Positions 40,804 to 49,895 of a stretch of 64,000 nucleotides of DNA are shown here, in pieces. The stretch spans positions 303,897 through 367,896 of the forward strand of contig NZ_JAHZST010000004.1 of NCBI RefSeq assembly GCF_019457885.1. Direction: 5' to 3'. Position 1 is the stretch's first letter; each line of letters opens with the position of its first letter. Made by a program: the position numbers and the translations under genes. This stretch comes from Shewanella nanhaiensis. GTDB taxonomy: Bacteria; Pseudomonadota; Gammaproteobacteria; Enterobacterales; Shewanellaceae. The notes beneath the pieces are model-generated. The model saw only the letters and a list, made by a program, of their open reading frames with translations. It made no database searches and was not told the origin of the DNA.

Positions 40804-41789
40804 GCAAGAAAGATAGCAACAGTAAGAGTGAGCCGAGTTTAGATGATCTGTTAGCGCAGATGAATAACCCGTCATCGGCGGCTAAATATGATGTAACTTA
40901 CTGTGGCATGGTAGCTATCGTTGGGCGTCCTAACGTAGGTAAATCGACACTACTGAACAATCTGCTTGGGCAGAAGATCAGTATCACCTCTAAGAAGCCG
41001 CAGACAACGCGTCACCGCATCATGGGGATCCATACCGATGCTGAGCGTCAAGTGGTGTTTATCGACACACCAGGTCTTCATATTGAAGAGAAACGTGCCA
41101 TTAACCGTTTGATGAACCGTGCTGCAGCCAGTTCGTTAGCGGAGGTCAGCTTAGTTATCTTTGTTGTCGATGGCATGACTTGGACCGATGATGATGAGAT
41201 GGTGTTGCGTAAGCTACAGAGCCGTGACGATGGTCGTAAAACGGTTTTGGCAGTCAATAAGGTTGATAATATCAAGGATAAGGAGGAGCTATTCCCCTAC
41301 CTTAAAGAGTTATCGAAAAAGTTTCCTTTCGATGAAATTTTGCCTATCTCTGCTACCAAAGGCACCAATGTGCAACGTATCTTAGATATGTCGGTGGAGT
41401 CTGTGCCTGAATCTCCACACTTCTTCCCTGAAGACTATGTGACCGATCGCTCGCAGAAGTTTATGGCATCTGAGATCGTGCGTGAAAAACTGATGCGCTT
41501 CTTAGGTGATGAGCTTCCCTATGATTGCACGGTAGAGATCGAACAGTTTAAGATGATGGAAAATGGTGTCTATCAGATCAATGCCTTAGTGCTAGTTGAG
41601 CGAGAGACCCAAAAGCGTATGGTTATCGGTAACAAGGGTGAGCGCATTAAGAAGATCAGCTCCGCAGCTCGTATGGATATGGAGGTTTTATTTGATAATA
41701 AAGTCTTCCTTGAGATGTGGGTGAAGGTGAAGTCTGGTTGGGCTGATGATGAGCGCGCACTGCGTAGTTTAGGCTATGGCGACGAGTAA
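40800..41789 (+). CDS. era: GTPase Era
   Basis: The 329-residue GTPase carries G1 [17 protein letters not shown]3 DTPGLH and G4 NKVD, and a C-terminal KH domain ([26 protein letters not shown]). It assists 16S rRNA maturation and 30S assembly. A roughly 30-residue extra N-terminus before CGMVAIVG is longer than in E. coli. The gene is translationally coupled to rnc. Confidence 0.96.
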   Translation: MSKKDSNSKSEPSLDDLLAQMNNPSSAAKYDVTYCGMVAIVGRPNVGKSTLLNNLLGQKISITSKKPQTTRHRIMGIHTDAERQVVFIDTPGLHIEEKRAINRLMNRAAASSLAEVSLVIFVVDGMTWTDDDEMVLRKLQSRDDGRKTVLAVNKVDNIKDKEELFPYLKELSKKFPFDEILPISATKGTNVQRILDMSVESVPESPHFFPEDYVTDRSQKFMASEIVREKLMRFLGDELPYDCTVEIEQFKMMENGVYQINALVLVERETQKRMVIGNKGERIKKISSAARMDMEVLFDNKVFLEMWVKVKSGWADDERALRSLGYGDE

Positions 41790-41900
41790 CCTAATCTCAT
41801 TAAAGGTGCCCCTTGGCTTAGTCTTCGAATATGACTGGGTTGATGGGCATTTTTTTTGTCCAATAAACACTCCCTTTTTCCCCTTTTCGAGCCTTAGCTA

Positions 41901-42587
41901 ATGCTGCGTGGATATGTGCTTCATACTCGCCCTTTTACTGACTCAAGTGTCTTGGTCAATATGCTTGTCGATGGGCAGGGCCGGGTGGATTGTGTGGCTC
42001 GCTTAGGCAGTGGTAAAACCTCGATTAAAAGTATACTTCAGCCATTTCAGCCGCTGATTTTTGAACTCTCTGGCCGTAGTAGCCTCAAGAACCTGATCCG
42101 AGTCGAGTCTGCCAGCCCCGCGGTGCCTATTAGCGGTGAGGTGAGTTTTGCGGGGTTTTATCTTAATGAGCTACTGGTGCGCTGTATCAGTGTTGACCAC
42201 GGGGCTGAGGAGATCTTCTTCGTTTACCATAAAACCTTAATGGCAATGGCTGCTGGTTTTTGTCAGAGCCAGCTGCGCTATTTTGAGTTGAGTCTACTTA
42301 AAGAGATAGGTTTGATGCCAACCCTTAATGTGGATATTGCTCAAGATGCGATAGAGGCGGATTACTACTACAGATTGCTGCCCGATGAGGGGTTTGTTAA
42401 TGCCCTAGGGCCAAAAACATCGCACTACAGCGGTGAGATGTTGCTGTCGCTGGAGAGTCACACGCTGCAAGCTGAGCATTTTAAGCAGGCAAAGCATCTG
42501 ATGCGTCTATTATTGGCTCCCTGCTTAGGCGATAAGCCCCTTAAGTCTCGCGCCCTGTTTAAAACTAAATCTCAATATGCAAAATAA
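41901..42587 (+). CDS. recO: DNA repair protein RecO
   Basis: The 228-residue protein begins MLRGYVLHTRPFTDSSVLVNMLV, the OB-fold start of RecO, and continues with a helical C-terminal domain (YFELSLLKEIGLMPTLN). RecO works with RecF and RecR to load RecA on gapped DNA. No zinc-finger cysteine set is visible, as in other gammaproteobacterial RecO. Lies between era and pdxJ in the expected order. Confidence 0.93.
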   Translation: MLRGYVLHTRPFTDSSVLVNMLVDGQGRVDCVARLGSGKTSIKSILQPFQPLIFELSGRSSLKNLIRVESASPAVPISGEVSFAGFYLNELLVRCISVDHGAEEIFFVYHKTLMAMAAGFCQSQLRYFELSLLKEIGLMPTLNVDIAQDAIEADYYYRLLPDEGFVNALGPKTSHYSGEMLLSLESHTLQAEHFKQAKHLMRLLLAPCLGDKPLKSRALFKTKSQYAK

Positions 42588-42668
42588 CCAAGATGAATTT
42601 TGCTCTATAGCATTTCCTTACTAAATTCGTACAATAGCTGCAAATAACTTTAAATCTAAGGAAATTCC

Positions 42669-43406
42669 ATGAGCCGTATCCTACTAGGCGTTAATATCGA
42701 TCATATAGCAACATTACGTCAGGCCCGTGGGACATCGTACCCAGATCCTGTCCATGCCGCCGCTGTCGCTGAGCATGCGGGCGCCGAAGGGATCACCGTT
42801 CACCTGCGTGAAGATAGACGCCATATCGTCGATAGAGATATCTATTTGCTGGCTAAAACTTTAAAAACCCGCATGAATTTTGAGATGGCTGTCACCGACG
42901 AGATGCTAGATATCGCCTGTGAGGTTAAACCCGCTTATGTGTGTTTAGTACCGGAAAAGCGTGAAGAGTTAACCACTGAAGGAGGCTTAGATGTTGCCGG
43001 TCAGATGGGAAAAATTGAATCGGCGGTGCAGCGTCTTACTGATATCGGGGTAAAGGTTTCCCTGTTTATCGATGCAGATAAAACCCAAATAGATGCCGCT
43101 GTCGCTGTAGGAGCACCCGTTATCGAAATTCACACTGGCTGCTACGCTGATGCCACTAATGATGCGGATCAAGCTAAAGAGCTAGCCCGTATCACAGAGA
43201 TGGCAACCTACGCACACGGCAAAGGCTTAGTGGTAAACGCGGGTCATGGGCTTCATTATCATAATGTTAAGCCAATAGCCGCTATTCCTGAGCTGTATGA
43301 GCTTAATATTGGTCATGCGATCATCGCCCGTGCTGCCATCGATGGCTTAGCGACAGCGGTTAAAGATATGAAGCAACTTATGAATGAAGGCCGTAAAGGC
43401 GAATAG
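42669..43406 (+). CDS. pdxJ: Pyridoxine 5'-phosphate synthase
   Basis: The 245-residue barrel enzyme starts with [18 protein letters not shown] and carries [23 protein letters not shown] and [12 protein letters not shown]. It condenses 3-amino-2-oxopropyl phosphate and deoxyxylulose phosphate to pyridoxine phosphate. Preceded by AAGGAAATT at the ribosome site. Located between recO and acpS as in enterics. Confidence 0.97.
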   Translation: MSRILLGVNIDHIATLRQARGTSYPDPVHAAAVAEHAGAEGITVHLREDRRHIVDRDIYLLAKTLKTRMNFEMAVTDEMLDIACEVKPAYVCLVPEKREELTTEGGLDVAGQMGKIESAVQRLTDIGVKVSLFIDADKTQIDAAVAVGAPVIEIHTGCYADATNDADQAKELARITEMATYAHGKGLVVNAGHGLHYHNVKPIAAIPELYELNIGHAIIARAAIDGLATAVKDMKQLMNEGRKGE

Positions 43407-43412
43407 GCTCCT

Positions 43413-43456
43413 CAGTTCCTAGGTTCTAGGTTCTAGCTCCTAGGTTCTAGGAACTG
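43413..43456. repeat. Inverted repeat built from reiterated CTAGGTT units
   Basis: CAGTTCCTAG (43413-43422) and CTAGGAACTG (43447-43456) are exact inverted arms. The 24 bp between them repeat TTCTAGGTT-like units. It fills most of the short gap between pdxJ and acpS and could fold as a hairpin; there is no T tract. Confidence 0.75.
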
Positions 43457-43483
43457 ATCACTTCTCTGATTTTAAGGATATGT

Positions 43484-43882
43484 ATGATTGTTGGTTTAGG
43501 TACCGATATTGCTGAGATTGAACGTATTGAGCAGAAGGTGCCTGCGGCGGGTGATATTAAGGGGTTAGAAAGTTGCCGTTTAGCTAAACGCGTGCTCACC
43601 GAATCTGAAATGGCAATCTTTATCGCTTCAAAACAACCTGCTCGGTATCTGGCGAAACGCTTCGCCGCTAAAGAAGCTGCCGCCAAAGCGTTAGGGACAG
43701 GTATCGGCCGCGGAGTCTCTTTTCAACATATCGAAATTAGCAATGATACTAATGGTGCGCCATTAATTAGCTTCAACGGTGGAGCGGCTGATAGGTTGGC
43801 ATTTCTTGGCGGTGCTCGCGCCCATATCTCAATTGCCGATGAGAAACATTACGCCACAGCTACCGTCATTCTTGAGTCGTGA
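43484..43882 (+). CDS. acpS: Holo-[acyl-carrier-protein] synthase
   Basis: The 132-residue phosphopantetheinyl transferase has the signatures IVGLGTDIAEIERIE and YLAKRFAAKEAAAKALGTGI (metal and CoA binding). It converts apo-ACP to holo-ACP for lipid synthesis. Slightly longer than E. coli AcpS (126). A good ATG at 43484 with AAGGATAT upstream. Ends the pdxJ-acpS pair. Confidence 0.96.
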   Translation: MIVGLGTDIAEIERIEQKVPAAGDIKGLESCRLAKRVLTESEMAIFIASKQPARYLAKRFAAKEAAAKALGTGIGRGVSFQHIEISNDTNGAPLISFNGGAADRLAFLGGARAHISIADEKHYATATVILES

Positions 43883-44067
43883 GTTTATATTGATTGGTCT
43901 TGCACTGGCTAAATAATCGCTCGGCTTCCTTACTCCATCTATATCTGTTAACTCCTTCCTACTTCCACACTTGTTAAAGAAAGGTAAATGGCATTCACCT
44001 TTTTATTAAAGTACTATATATATGACATATTAATTTAATCTTCGATAGTTAACTAAGAGATAAAATA

Positions 44068-45882
44068 ATGAAGTCTATAGTCCCTTTAGTTGTAATACTT
44101 TTTTGTCTGTTTTTTACAAGCTTCAGCAAGGCTACGCAGGTGATCCACCTATCTCCATCGGCGCAAGATATGACGCCCGTACTGGCTAAGGCACTAGCAT
44201 CAGTTACCGAAAGTGAGCTGAAAATCGTACTGGATAAAGGGATTTATCACTTTAAACCGGATTATGCTAAGTCGGGTTATCGGGTGATCACCAATCATGG
44301 TAATGGGGTAAAAAAGGTTATCTTCTCATTAGAGGGCTTTGACTCAGTAGAGATTGAAGGTAATGGTGCCGAGCTGGTTTTTCATGGGCAGTTGGCGCCT
44401 TTTCAGTTCTACCGCAACAATAAGGTACGAGTCAGTGATCTTTCCATAGATTGGGATATTCCCTTTACGTTTACCTCTGAGGTTCTGGCTGTTAATTCTG
44501 AGCAGGGCTGGATTGATATTAAGCCTTTGCCAGGAAATAGTTATCAAGTCAAAAACGGGCAGCTCCTGTTTCCAAATGTTGATGGTTTTAATTATGAGTA
44601 TTTAGGTTCATCTTTGGCGTTTGAGCCTGTTCAAAAGAGGGTGGTTCATGGGGCTTGGGACTTTAAGAGCAAACCTGACAGAGTACAAAAGCGAGAAAAT
44701 GGTGTATTGCGTATCCATGAAAAGCTGAAGTATTACCCGCCAGTAGGCAGCTGGTTGAACTCTAAAGGCGATCGTCACAATGACAGATATGCCCCCGTAT
44801 TTCAGGTGCGCAACTCTAAAGATATCCGCTTCGATGGGGTAAAGGTGCATCATGCATTGGGGATGGGTTTTCTGTTTGAGCGCTCAGAGAACATCGAGAT
44901 CTTAAACAGCGGCGTATTACTTAAAGATAAGAGAAACGGCACCCGCGTTATCTCCTCTACGGCAGATGCCACTCACTTTGCTAACTGTAAGGGAGATATT
45001 CTGATAGAGAATAGCCGCTTTGAGAATATGCTTGATGATGGCGTTAATGTGCATGGCACTTATGTCATGGTTGAGAGTTTACTCAGTGACAAAAGCGTTA
45101 GGGTTGAGCTTAAACATTTTGAGCAGCAAGGATTTGAATTTGCCGCTAAAGGCGATGAAGTCTGGTTTGTTCACCAACCTGATGTTCATAGACGAACGGT
45201 CAATGAAGTGACAGGCGTTAACAGGGTAAATGAGCGCTTTATCGAGCTTAGCTTTAAAGACAGTTTGCCCAGTCAGCTGCAAGTGGGGGATCTGCTGGAG
45301 AATAAAACCTGGAACCCTAATTTTACCATGCGAGGAAACAGCATTGGTGACCACAGGGCCAGAAGCATCGTATTGAAAACGCCTAAGGAGATCCTGATAG
45401 AGGACAATCATCTCTACTCCATGATGTCATGTATCTTCATGAGGGGGGAGAGCTTCTACTGGTATGAGTCTGGCGCGGTTGAGGATGTCACCATTCGCAA
45501 TAATGTATTTGAGAATTGTGCCTATTCAGGTAAAGAGCATGCGGTGATGTACATTACGCCTAGATTAGGCAAGAGCTTTGACAGTACACAATTTTTTGAT
45601 AGTAACATTCGCTTTATCAACAATAGTGTGACCACCTTCGATAACCGCATTATCTGGGCTGATAGGGTTGATGGACTGATTATAGAAGGCAATAAGATAG
45701 CCAAGGTTGTTGATGAAACTAAACCGCCGCTTCACCCCAGTTCACCTGTGTTTGAATTCACTAACAGCAAAAATGTTGAGCTTAAAGGTAACCGCTATAT
45801 CGGTGATAAGAAACAGCTTATCAAAGCCGATCGCCGCTCCAGTGAAACCTTAAAATATGATGGCTCTATGGGAACAAAGTAG
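44068..45882 (+). CDS. Secreted right-handed beta-helix protein, GH110 alpha-1,3-galactosidase-like
   Basis: The 604-residue protein has a signal sequence (VPLVVILFCLFFTSFSKA) and a long parallel beta-helix domain. The stretch RVISSTADATHFANCKGDILIENSRFENMLDDGVNVHGTY closely follows the core of glycoside hydrolase family 110. Asp300, Asp323 and Asp324 have the spacing I recall for the catalytic triad of characterised GH110 enzymes. These remove terminal alpha-1,3-linked galactose from blood-group B-type or algal carbohydrates. The gene is alone, with no other polysaccharide-use gene nearby, and interrupts the core acpS region, suggesting acquisition. Assignment to the fold is firm, the substrate is inferred. 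Confidence 0.75.
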   Translation: MKSIVPLVVILFCLFFTSFSKATQVIHLSPSAQDMTPVLAKALASVTESELKIVLDKGIYHFKPDYAKSGYRVITNHGNGVKKVIFSLEGFDSVEIEGNGAELVFHGQLAPFQFYRNNKVRVSDLSIDWDIPFTFTSEVLAVNSEQGWIDIKPLPGNSYQVKNGQLLFPNVDGFNYEYLGSSLAFEPVQKRVVHGAWDFKSKPDRVQKRENGVLRIHEKLKYYPPVGSWLNSKGDRHNDRYAPVFQVRNSKDIRFDGVKVHHALGMGFLFERSENIEILNSGVLLKDKRNGTRVISSTADATHFANCKGDILIENSRFENMLDDGVNVHGTYVMVESLLSDKSVRVELKHFEQQGFEFAAKGDEVWFVHQPDVHRRTVNEVTGVNRVNERFIELSFKDSLPSQLQVGDLLENKTWNPNFTMRGNSIGDHRARSIVLKTPKEILIEDNHLYSMMSCIFMRGESFYWYESGAVEDVTIRNNVFENCAYSGKEHAVMYITPRLGKSFDSTQFFDSNIRFINNSVTTFDNRIIWADRVDGLIIEGNKIAKVVDETKPPLHPSSPVFEFTNSKNVELKGNRYIGDKKQLIKADRRSSETLKYDGSMGTK

Positions 45883-45993
45883 AGACTGATAAAAAGTAAT
45901 AAGGGCTAGATAGATAAGAGTTAAATGGCGTAATATGACTAGTCAGTATTAGTTTTAACGACTAGTTTTAGCACCATATAAAGGAATATAGAG

Positions 45994-46218
45994 ATGTCGA
46001 AGAAAGAAGATAGAGATATTGAGAAGGATTATACAACGGCGGAGTTTGTGGCCAAGTTACGCAGGCTAGCAGATTCCCTTGAAAGTGGTAGCAAGTTTGA
46101 GATCCAGATAGCGGGTGAGCGCATCTATGTGCCAGTGAGAGCAAAATACAATATTGAGCATGAGCGAGAAGGGGATGAGGAGGAGATTGAGTTCCAGATT
46201 AAATGGACCCATGAATAG
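45994..46218 (+). CDS. Amphi-Trp domain-containing small protein
   Basis: The 74-residue acidic protein matches the amphi-Trp family: KDYTTAEFVAKLRRLADSLESGSKFEIQIAGERIYVPVRA and a closing EEEIEFQIKWTHE with the single Trp. Members are small cytoplasmic proteins of unknown function. AAAGGAATA precedes the ATG. It has its own terminator at 46263. There is no operon partner. Confidence 0.85.
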   Translation: MSKKEDRDIEKDYTTAEFVAKLRRLADSLESGSKFEIQIAGERIYVPVRAKYNIEHEREGDEEEIEFQIKWTHE

Positions 46219-46262
46219 CCCTCCTTACCAAGCATTTTACTGCCCACAAGACTCCAGTGAAG

Positions 46263-46287
46263 CCACCTAACAAGGTGGTTTTTTTGT
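46263..46287 (+). terminator. Terminator of the amphi-Trp gene
   Basis: CCACCT (46263-46268), a 4-nt loop, AGGTGG (46273-46278), then a T-rich run. The hairpin is 45 bp after the stop codon. Confidence 0.85.
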
Positions 46288-46395
46288 TTTTTATGAGTTG
46301 GTTTTAGCATTGTTATTCTCTTAATAAGCTGATTTTTTTTATTAAATAAAGCGTGTTAAGCTTGGGGAATATCAGGGCGAAAGGAGTCGTTACCC

Positions 46396-46605
46396 ATGAT
46401 CGGCATTTTATCATTTATTTTTCTAATTTTTTTCGTGTTTTTTGTCCGTTGGTTTGCCAACTGGTGTACTGAGTTTATGCCCGAAGGCCCGGCGAAACGT
46501 TATAGATTTTGGGGCGTGATAGCAGCATGTATGTTCATCCTCTTAGGCGATGAGGTCATAGGGGGAATCCCAGAAGAGAAGTTATTGGATGATCTTACCA
46601 ACTGA
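46396..46605 (+). CDS. Small membrane protein, shortened copy of the next gene
   Basis: The 69-residue product is almost entirely two membrane helices (ILSFIFLIFFVFFVRWF and FWGVIAACMFILLGDEVIGGI) and then ends PEEKLLDDLTN. AAGGAG precedes the ATG. It aligns with the start of the 178-residue protein at 46771: the 23 bp GGCGATGAGGTCATAGGGGG plus AAT are identical at 46546-46568 and 46906-46928. A second block, TGGATGATCTT, is shared just before the stop. Residues between these blocks in the longer protein are missing here. I read it as a copy shortened by deletions; whether it is functional is open. Confidence 0.6.
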   Translation: MIGILSFIFLIFFVFFVRWFANWCTEFMPEGPAKRYRFWGVIAACMFILLGDEVIGGIPEEKLLDDLTN

Positions 46606-46671
46606 CTAGGTGAAAGCTTAGCCACTATGTTCTAGATAACTTCGAACTCAATTTTGATTTCATCATCAATA
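46605..46671 (+). repeat. 67-bp direct repeat, first copy
   Basis: Matches 47408-47474 at 65 of 67 positions (differences in GCCACTATG/GCCATTATG and CTAGATAAC/CTAGGTAAC). The two copies are 803 bp apart and bracket the 178-residue gene. This copy starts at the stop codon of the 69-residue gene. Confidence 0.9.
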
Positions 46672-46770
46672 CCTGAGAAATTCTCGGCTCAGGGTAGGTT
46701 ACTTAGGTGTAGGCAAGAGAGTATAAGGGAACGCTGATAACGAAGCTGAATAATTAGAGAGTAGAAAAGA

Positions 46771-47307
46771 ATGATTTTTTTATTAGTTTTGATTTTGCCG
46801 ATTATTTTATGGTTTGCAAAATGGTGTACTCACTATATTCAACCGGGCATGACGAAATTACTGAGTTTTATCGGGGTGGTGTTTACAAGCTACATGATAC
46901 TGATTGGCGATGAGGTCATAGGGGGAATTCAGTTTGGTTACCTATGTTATACAGGTCCCGGACTGGAAGTGTTAGTGGATGATCTTGAGGGACGAAAGAT
47001 AAAAACAACTTTCGAGAGTACTGAAGTTAACCTTACGCCAATAAAAATAACTGAAAATCTATATACAACTTATGACATTGACACTAACGAGGTTGTCTTT
47101 AAATCGGTTGGATATGACGGCTATGGTGGCTGGTTAGCACACTGGATAAATTTTAATGACTTTAAGGGACCTTACTTATTTGATGGTTACTGTGGAGGGG
47201 GGAAAGCAAGATTTGAATTGATCGAACTGCATAATATGACTGATGTTGATTACACGAACCCTGTTGGGCAAAGTCGAGAAGAATTAAGAATAAGGGACTA
47301 TAAATAA
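46771..47307 (+). CDS. Membrane-anchored protein of unknown function, candidate orphan immunity protein
   Basis: The 178-residue protein has two N-terminal membrane helices ending in YMILIGDEVIGGIQFGYLCYTGPG. A soluble domain of about 115 residues follows, with a third and fourth part cysteine pattern (YLCYTG, DGYCGGG). The block GDExxGxxxFxxLC is shared by a widespread group of small membrane proteins that I recall beside toxin or T6SS effector genes. Its stop overlaps by 1 bp the ATG of a decayed frame resembling the start of a lipase-type effector. A paralogous short copy lies upstream. Function as an immunity protein is an inference from arrangement. Confidence 0.6.
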   Translation: MIFLLVLILPIILWFAKWCTHYIQPGMTKLLSFIGVVFTSYMILIGDEVIGGIQFGYLCYTGPGLEVLVDDLEGRKIKTTFESTEVNLTPIKITENLYTTYDIDTNEVVFKSVGYDGYGGWLAHWINFNDFKGPYLFDGYCGGGKARFELIELHNMTDVDYTNPVGQSREELRIRDYK

Positions 47308-47608
47308 TGAACATTACGGAAGCCTTCAAGAATGCATTACTTGCTGATGCGACTTATGCAATAAAGGGAAGTATAGCGACTGAACCAAGTACTTTATTGT
47401 CCAACCAACTAGGTGAAAGCTTAGCCATTATGTTCTAGGTAACTTCGAACTCAATTTTGATTTCATCATCAATATCAGTAACCTCCAGTCGAAGAAATCA
47501 TCCGATCTAGATGCGGCAGTTGGCTTCCCAAACAGGGTTAGCTTGAAGTTGTGCTTCGCTCACCGCGTCACAAAAGTGTTCGCACTTTCCTCGCCAGACA
47601 GGCGGTAG
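47307..47608 (+). pseudogene. Frameshifted remnant resembling the N-terminus of a lipase-type effector
   Basis: An ATG at 47307 overlaps the upstream stop (TAATG). It opens a 43-codon frame, MNITEAFKNALLADATYAIK and onward, that stops at 47438. The reading continues sensibly in another frame from about 47420, through LSHYVLGNFELNFDFIINIS, to a stop at 47608. Joined, this looks like the start of lipase-3-like proteins, whose N-termini have a LLADATYA...RL...YI.DNF pattern. The rest of the gene, including any catalytic serine motif, is absent. So it is a truncated and frameshifted gene; the family call is by pattern only. Confidence 0.5.
47408..47474 (+). repeat. 67-bp direct repeat, second copy
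   Basis: Second copy of 46605-46671, lying inside the decayed effector-like frame. Two mismatches in 67. The remaining 216 bp from 47609 to 47824 show no gene or clear signal. Confidence 0.9.
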
Positions 47609-47824
47609 ATAACAATGAAGCCATGTTTACCTGGTTATTTTCAGGGATAAAATAGGCCCAATAAACCTTACTAAAAAAGATGTTTGAAACTTGTTATCCA
47701 ACAAGTAGAAATTGACTCTATTAAAAGAGATCAAAATCCTTTAGGTTAATACTGTAGAAATTAAACAAACGTTTGTTTTGCCTCTGGCAGGCAATTAAAT
47801 AAGCGTTACCATGGAGAAGAGCAG

Positions 47825-48370
47825 ATGAAATCCGCCGAAGAGCAGTTATCTACCTATAAAAGTGTTCATTTAAATCCTAAAAACATTAAGACCCATTTTG
47901 TTGGGATCCCCTTGATCATCTGGTCACTGTTCTTGCTGCTTAACCTGATCCCAGTGACTTTCTTTGCATTAGAGACGCCAGCAATCAGTATCAATGTGGC
48001 ATCTGTATTTGCAATTGGTGTGCTGCTTTATTATATAAAGTTGCATGCTCGCTTAGCTTTGGGGTTGGCACTGTTTATTATTCCTGTGCTTTATACCTCA
48101 TCACTTGTCGCTCAAGTGCAAGGTGCGCTTTGGATAGCTCTTGCTGTTTTTGTTATCGGTTGGGTATTTCAACTTATTGGTCATCAATATGAGAAAGCTA
48201 AGCCCGCTTTTATTGACGATCTAAATCAGCTATTGATAGGGCCATTTTTCCTTATGGCAGAGGTATATTTCCTGCTGGGGCTTGAGAAGGAGCTGGATAA
48301 ACAGATAACGCCGATGGCGGTTGATAAACGTCGTGCGCTGGAGGATGAACGCAGGGCAGCGCGGCTCTAG
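47825..48370 (+). CDS. Mpo1/DUF962 family membrane protein
   Basis: The 181-residue protein has four membrane helices and the family's histidine motifs: VHLNPKNIKTHFVGIPLIIWSL near the N-terminus and QLIGHQYEKAKPAFIDDLNQLLIGPFFLMAE. Yeast Mpo1 is an iron-dependent dioxygenase of 2-hydroxy fatty acids; bacterial members are uncharacterised. The HxxxP and GHxxxE-type residues are conserved here. GGAGAAGAG precedes the ATG. It stands alone with a terminator after it. Confidence 0.88.
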   Translation: MKSAEEQLSTYKSVHLNPKNIKTHFVGIPLIIWSLFLLLNLIPVTFFALETPAISINVASVFAIGVLLYYIKLHARLALGLALFIIPVLYTSSLVAQVQGALWIALAVFVIGWVFQLIGHQYEKAKPAFIDDLNQLLIGPFFLMAEVYFLLGLEKELDKQITPMAVDKRRALEDERRAARL

Positions 48371-48395
48371 TGGGTTTGTGAGAAAATAGATAATC

Positions 48396-48424
48396 AAAAA
48401 AGCGAGCCACTTAGGCTCGCTTTT
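48396..48424. terminator. Bidirectional terminator between Mpo1-like and CorC-like genes
   Basis: AAAAAGCGAGCC and GGCTCGCTTTT form a stem around ACTTA, 25 bp after the Mpo1-like stop and about 33 bp from the convergent gene's stop. Confidence 0.9.
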
Positions 48425-48456
48425 AGTTAGCTAGTTAAGTTAGTGCGTTAAGTGAA

Positions 48457-49731
48457 TTAGTTATGCGGGGCTTGGAAATGCTGCGGCATGACTCTTACGA
48501 CATTGACCCTGTTCTCTCCCACTTCAACTATCTCAATAGGGTAGCCTGCAATTCTCATACTGGTATTGGGCGCGGGGATCTCCTCAAAATACTCAACAAT
48601 TAAGCCGTTAATGGTTTTAGGGCCATCGGTGGGAAACTCCCAAGCCATCTCTTTGTTTAGCTCACGAATATTAATGGTGGCTTCAACCAGAAAACTGCCA
48701 TCTTGTTGTTTATTGATCTCTTCGCTTGGAGTCGGCTCCGGTGAGGTGGTGAAGTCGCCGACTATCTCTTCGAGAATATCTTCAAGGGTCACTAAGCCTT
48801 GTATATCTCCGTATTCGTCAACTACCAGTCCAATGCGCTCTTTATTGCGCTGAAAGTTACTCAGCTGCACACTAAGCGGAGTTGCTTCTGGGATAAAATA
48901 GAGCTCTTTCACGGCGCGCAGTAGTGAAGACTTACTGAACTGATTTTTAGACTGTAAACGCAGTGCATCACGTAGATGAACAAAACCTACGGCATCATCA
49001 ATATTGTCACGATATAGGAGCACTCGAGTATGTGGACTCTGGATCACCTGCTTGGTAATACTCTTAAAGTCGTCATTAATATTGATGGCAAATAGATCTG
49101 AGCGCGGGATCATAATATCGTCAACGGTTACCTTTTCCAGATCCATAATAGAGAGCAGCATCTCTTGGTGACGGGTAGGGATAAGGGCACCAGCTTCATG
49201 GACAACGGTTCTTAGCTCCTCTTGGCTTAGCGCATCCGATGACTTTACTGAATGGATCCCAACGAGGTGGAGTACACCTGAGGTGATAAAGTTAACGGCT
49301 TTGACTAAAGGGGAGAGAAACACGAGTAACCATTTGAGGATAAAACTAGAGGGGAAAGCGACACGTTCAGGGTGGAGCGCGGCAATGGTTTTAGGGGTGA
49401 CCTCTGAGAAAACCAGCACGATTAAGGTTAATACACCTGTGGCAATGGCGACCCCCACGTCACCAAAGAGTCTAATTCCTATTATGGTTGCGATAGCCGA
49501 GGCGAGAATATTCACCAGGTTGTTACCGATAAGAATAAGCCCTATCAATCTATCTGGCCGCTCAAGCATCTTAGCGGCTCGTTGCGCTCCTTTATTCCCG
49601 CTTGATGCCAGATGCTTTAAGCGGTATCGGTTGAGAGACATCATGGCGGTTTCTGAGCCTGAGAAGTAGGCTGAGATGATCAGTAAAACAAAGAGTATGA
49701 TGAGAAGTATGCTGGTTGATATGGCGTCCAA
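48457..49731 (-). CDS. HlyC/CorC (CNNM) family transporter with CBS domains, YfjD-like
   Basis: The 424-residue protein has an N-terminal CNNM membrane domain (ISAYFSGSETAMMSLNRYRLKHL) with about four helices. A pair of CBS domains (DIMIPRSDLFAI, FHLRDAL-type) and a C-terminal CorC_HlyC domain (GLVVDEYGDIQGLVTLEDILEEIVGDF) follow. These proteins take part in magnesium or cobalt export and resistance. As in E. coli, it neighbours a ypjD-like gene and ffh. Name by synteny only, so symbol left empty. Confidence 0.9.
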   Translation of the reverse strand: MDAISTSILLIILFVLLIISAYFSGSETAMMSLNRYRLKHLASSGNKGAQRAAKMLERPDRLIGLILIGNNLVNILASAIATIIGIRLFGDVGVAIATGVLTLIVLVFSEVTPKTIAALHPERVAFPSSFILKWLLVFLSPLVKAVNFITSGVLHLVGIHSVKSSDALSQEELRTVVHEAGALIPTRHQEMLLSIMDLEKVTVDDIMIPRSDLFAININDDFKSITKQVIQSPHTRVLLYRDNIDDAVGFVHLRDALRLQSKNQFSKSSLLRAVKELYFIPEATPLSVQLSNFQRNKERIGLVVDEYGDIQGLVTLEDILEEIVGDFTTSPEPTPSEEINKQQDGSFLVEATINIRELNKEMAWEFPTDGPKTINGLIVEYFEEIPAPNTSMRIAGYPIEIVEVGENRVNVVRVMPQHFQAPHN

Positions 49732-49895
49732 AAAGGAGCTCCATTAGTTTGATTACAAATTTACTAAGCGGCTGAAACACGCGATAGAAACTACTAATTA
49801 CAGCGATTCTTTTAACGTGTCAAGTCAGCCCTTTTATCTCATTCATTAAAATGTCATCAATCTATGAAATAAAAGGGCGATAGGATGGGGGCTGT

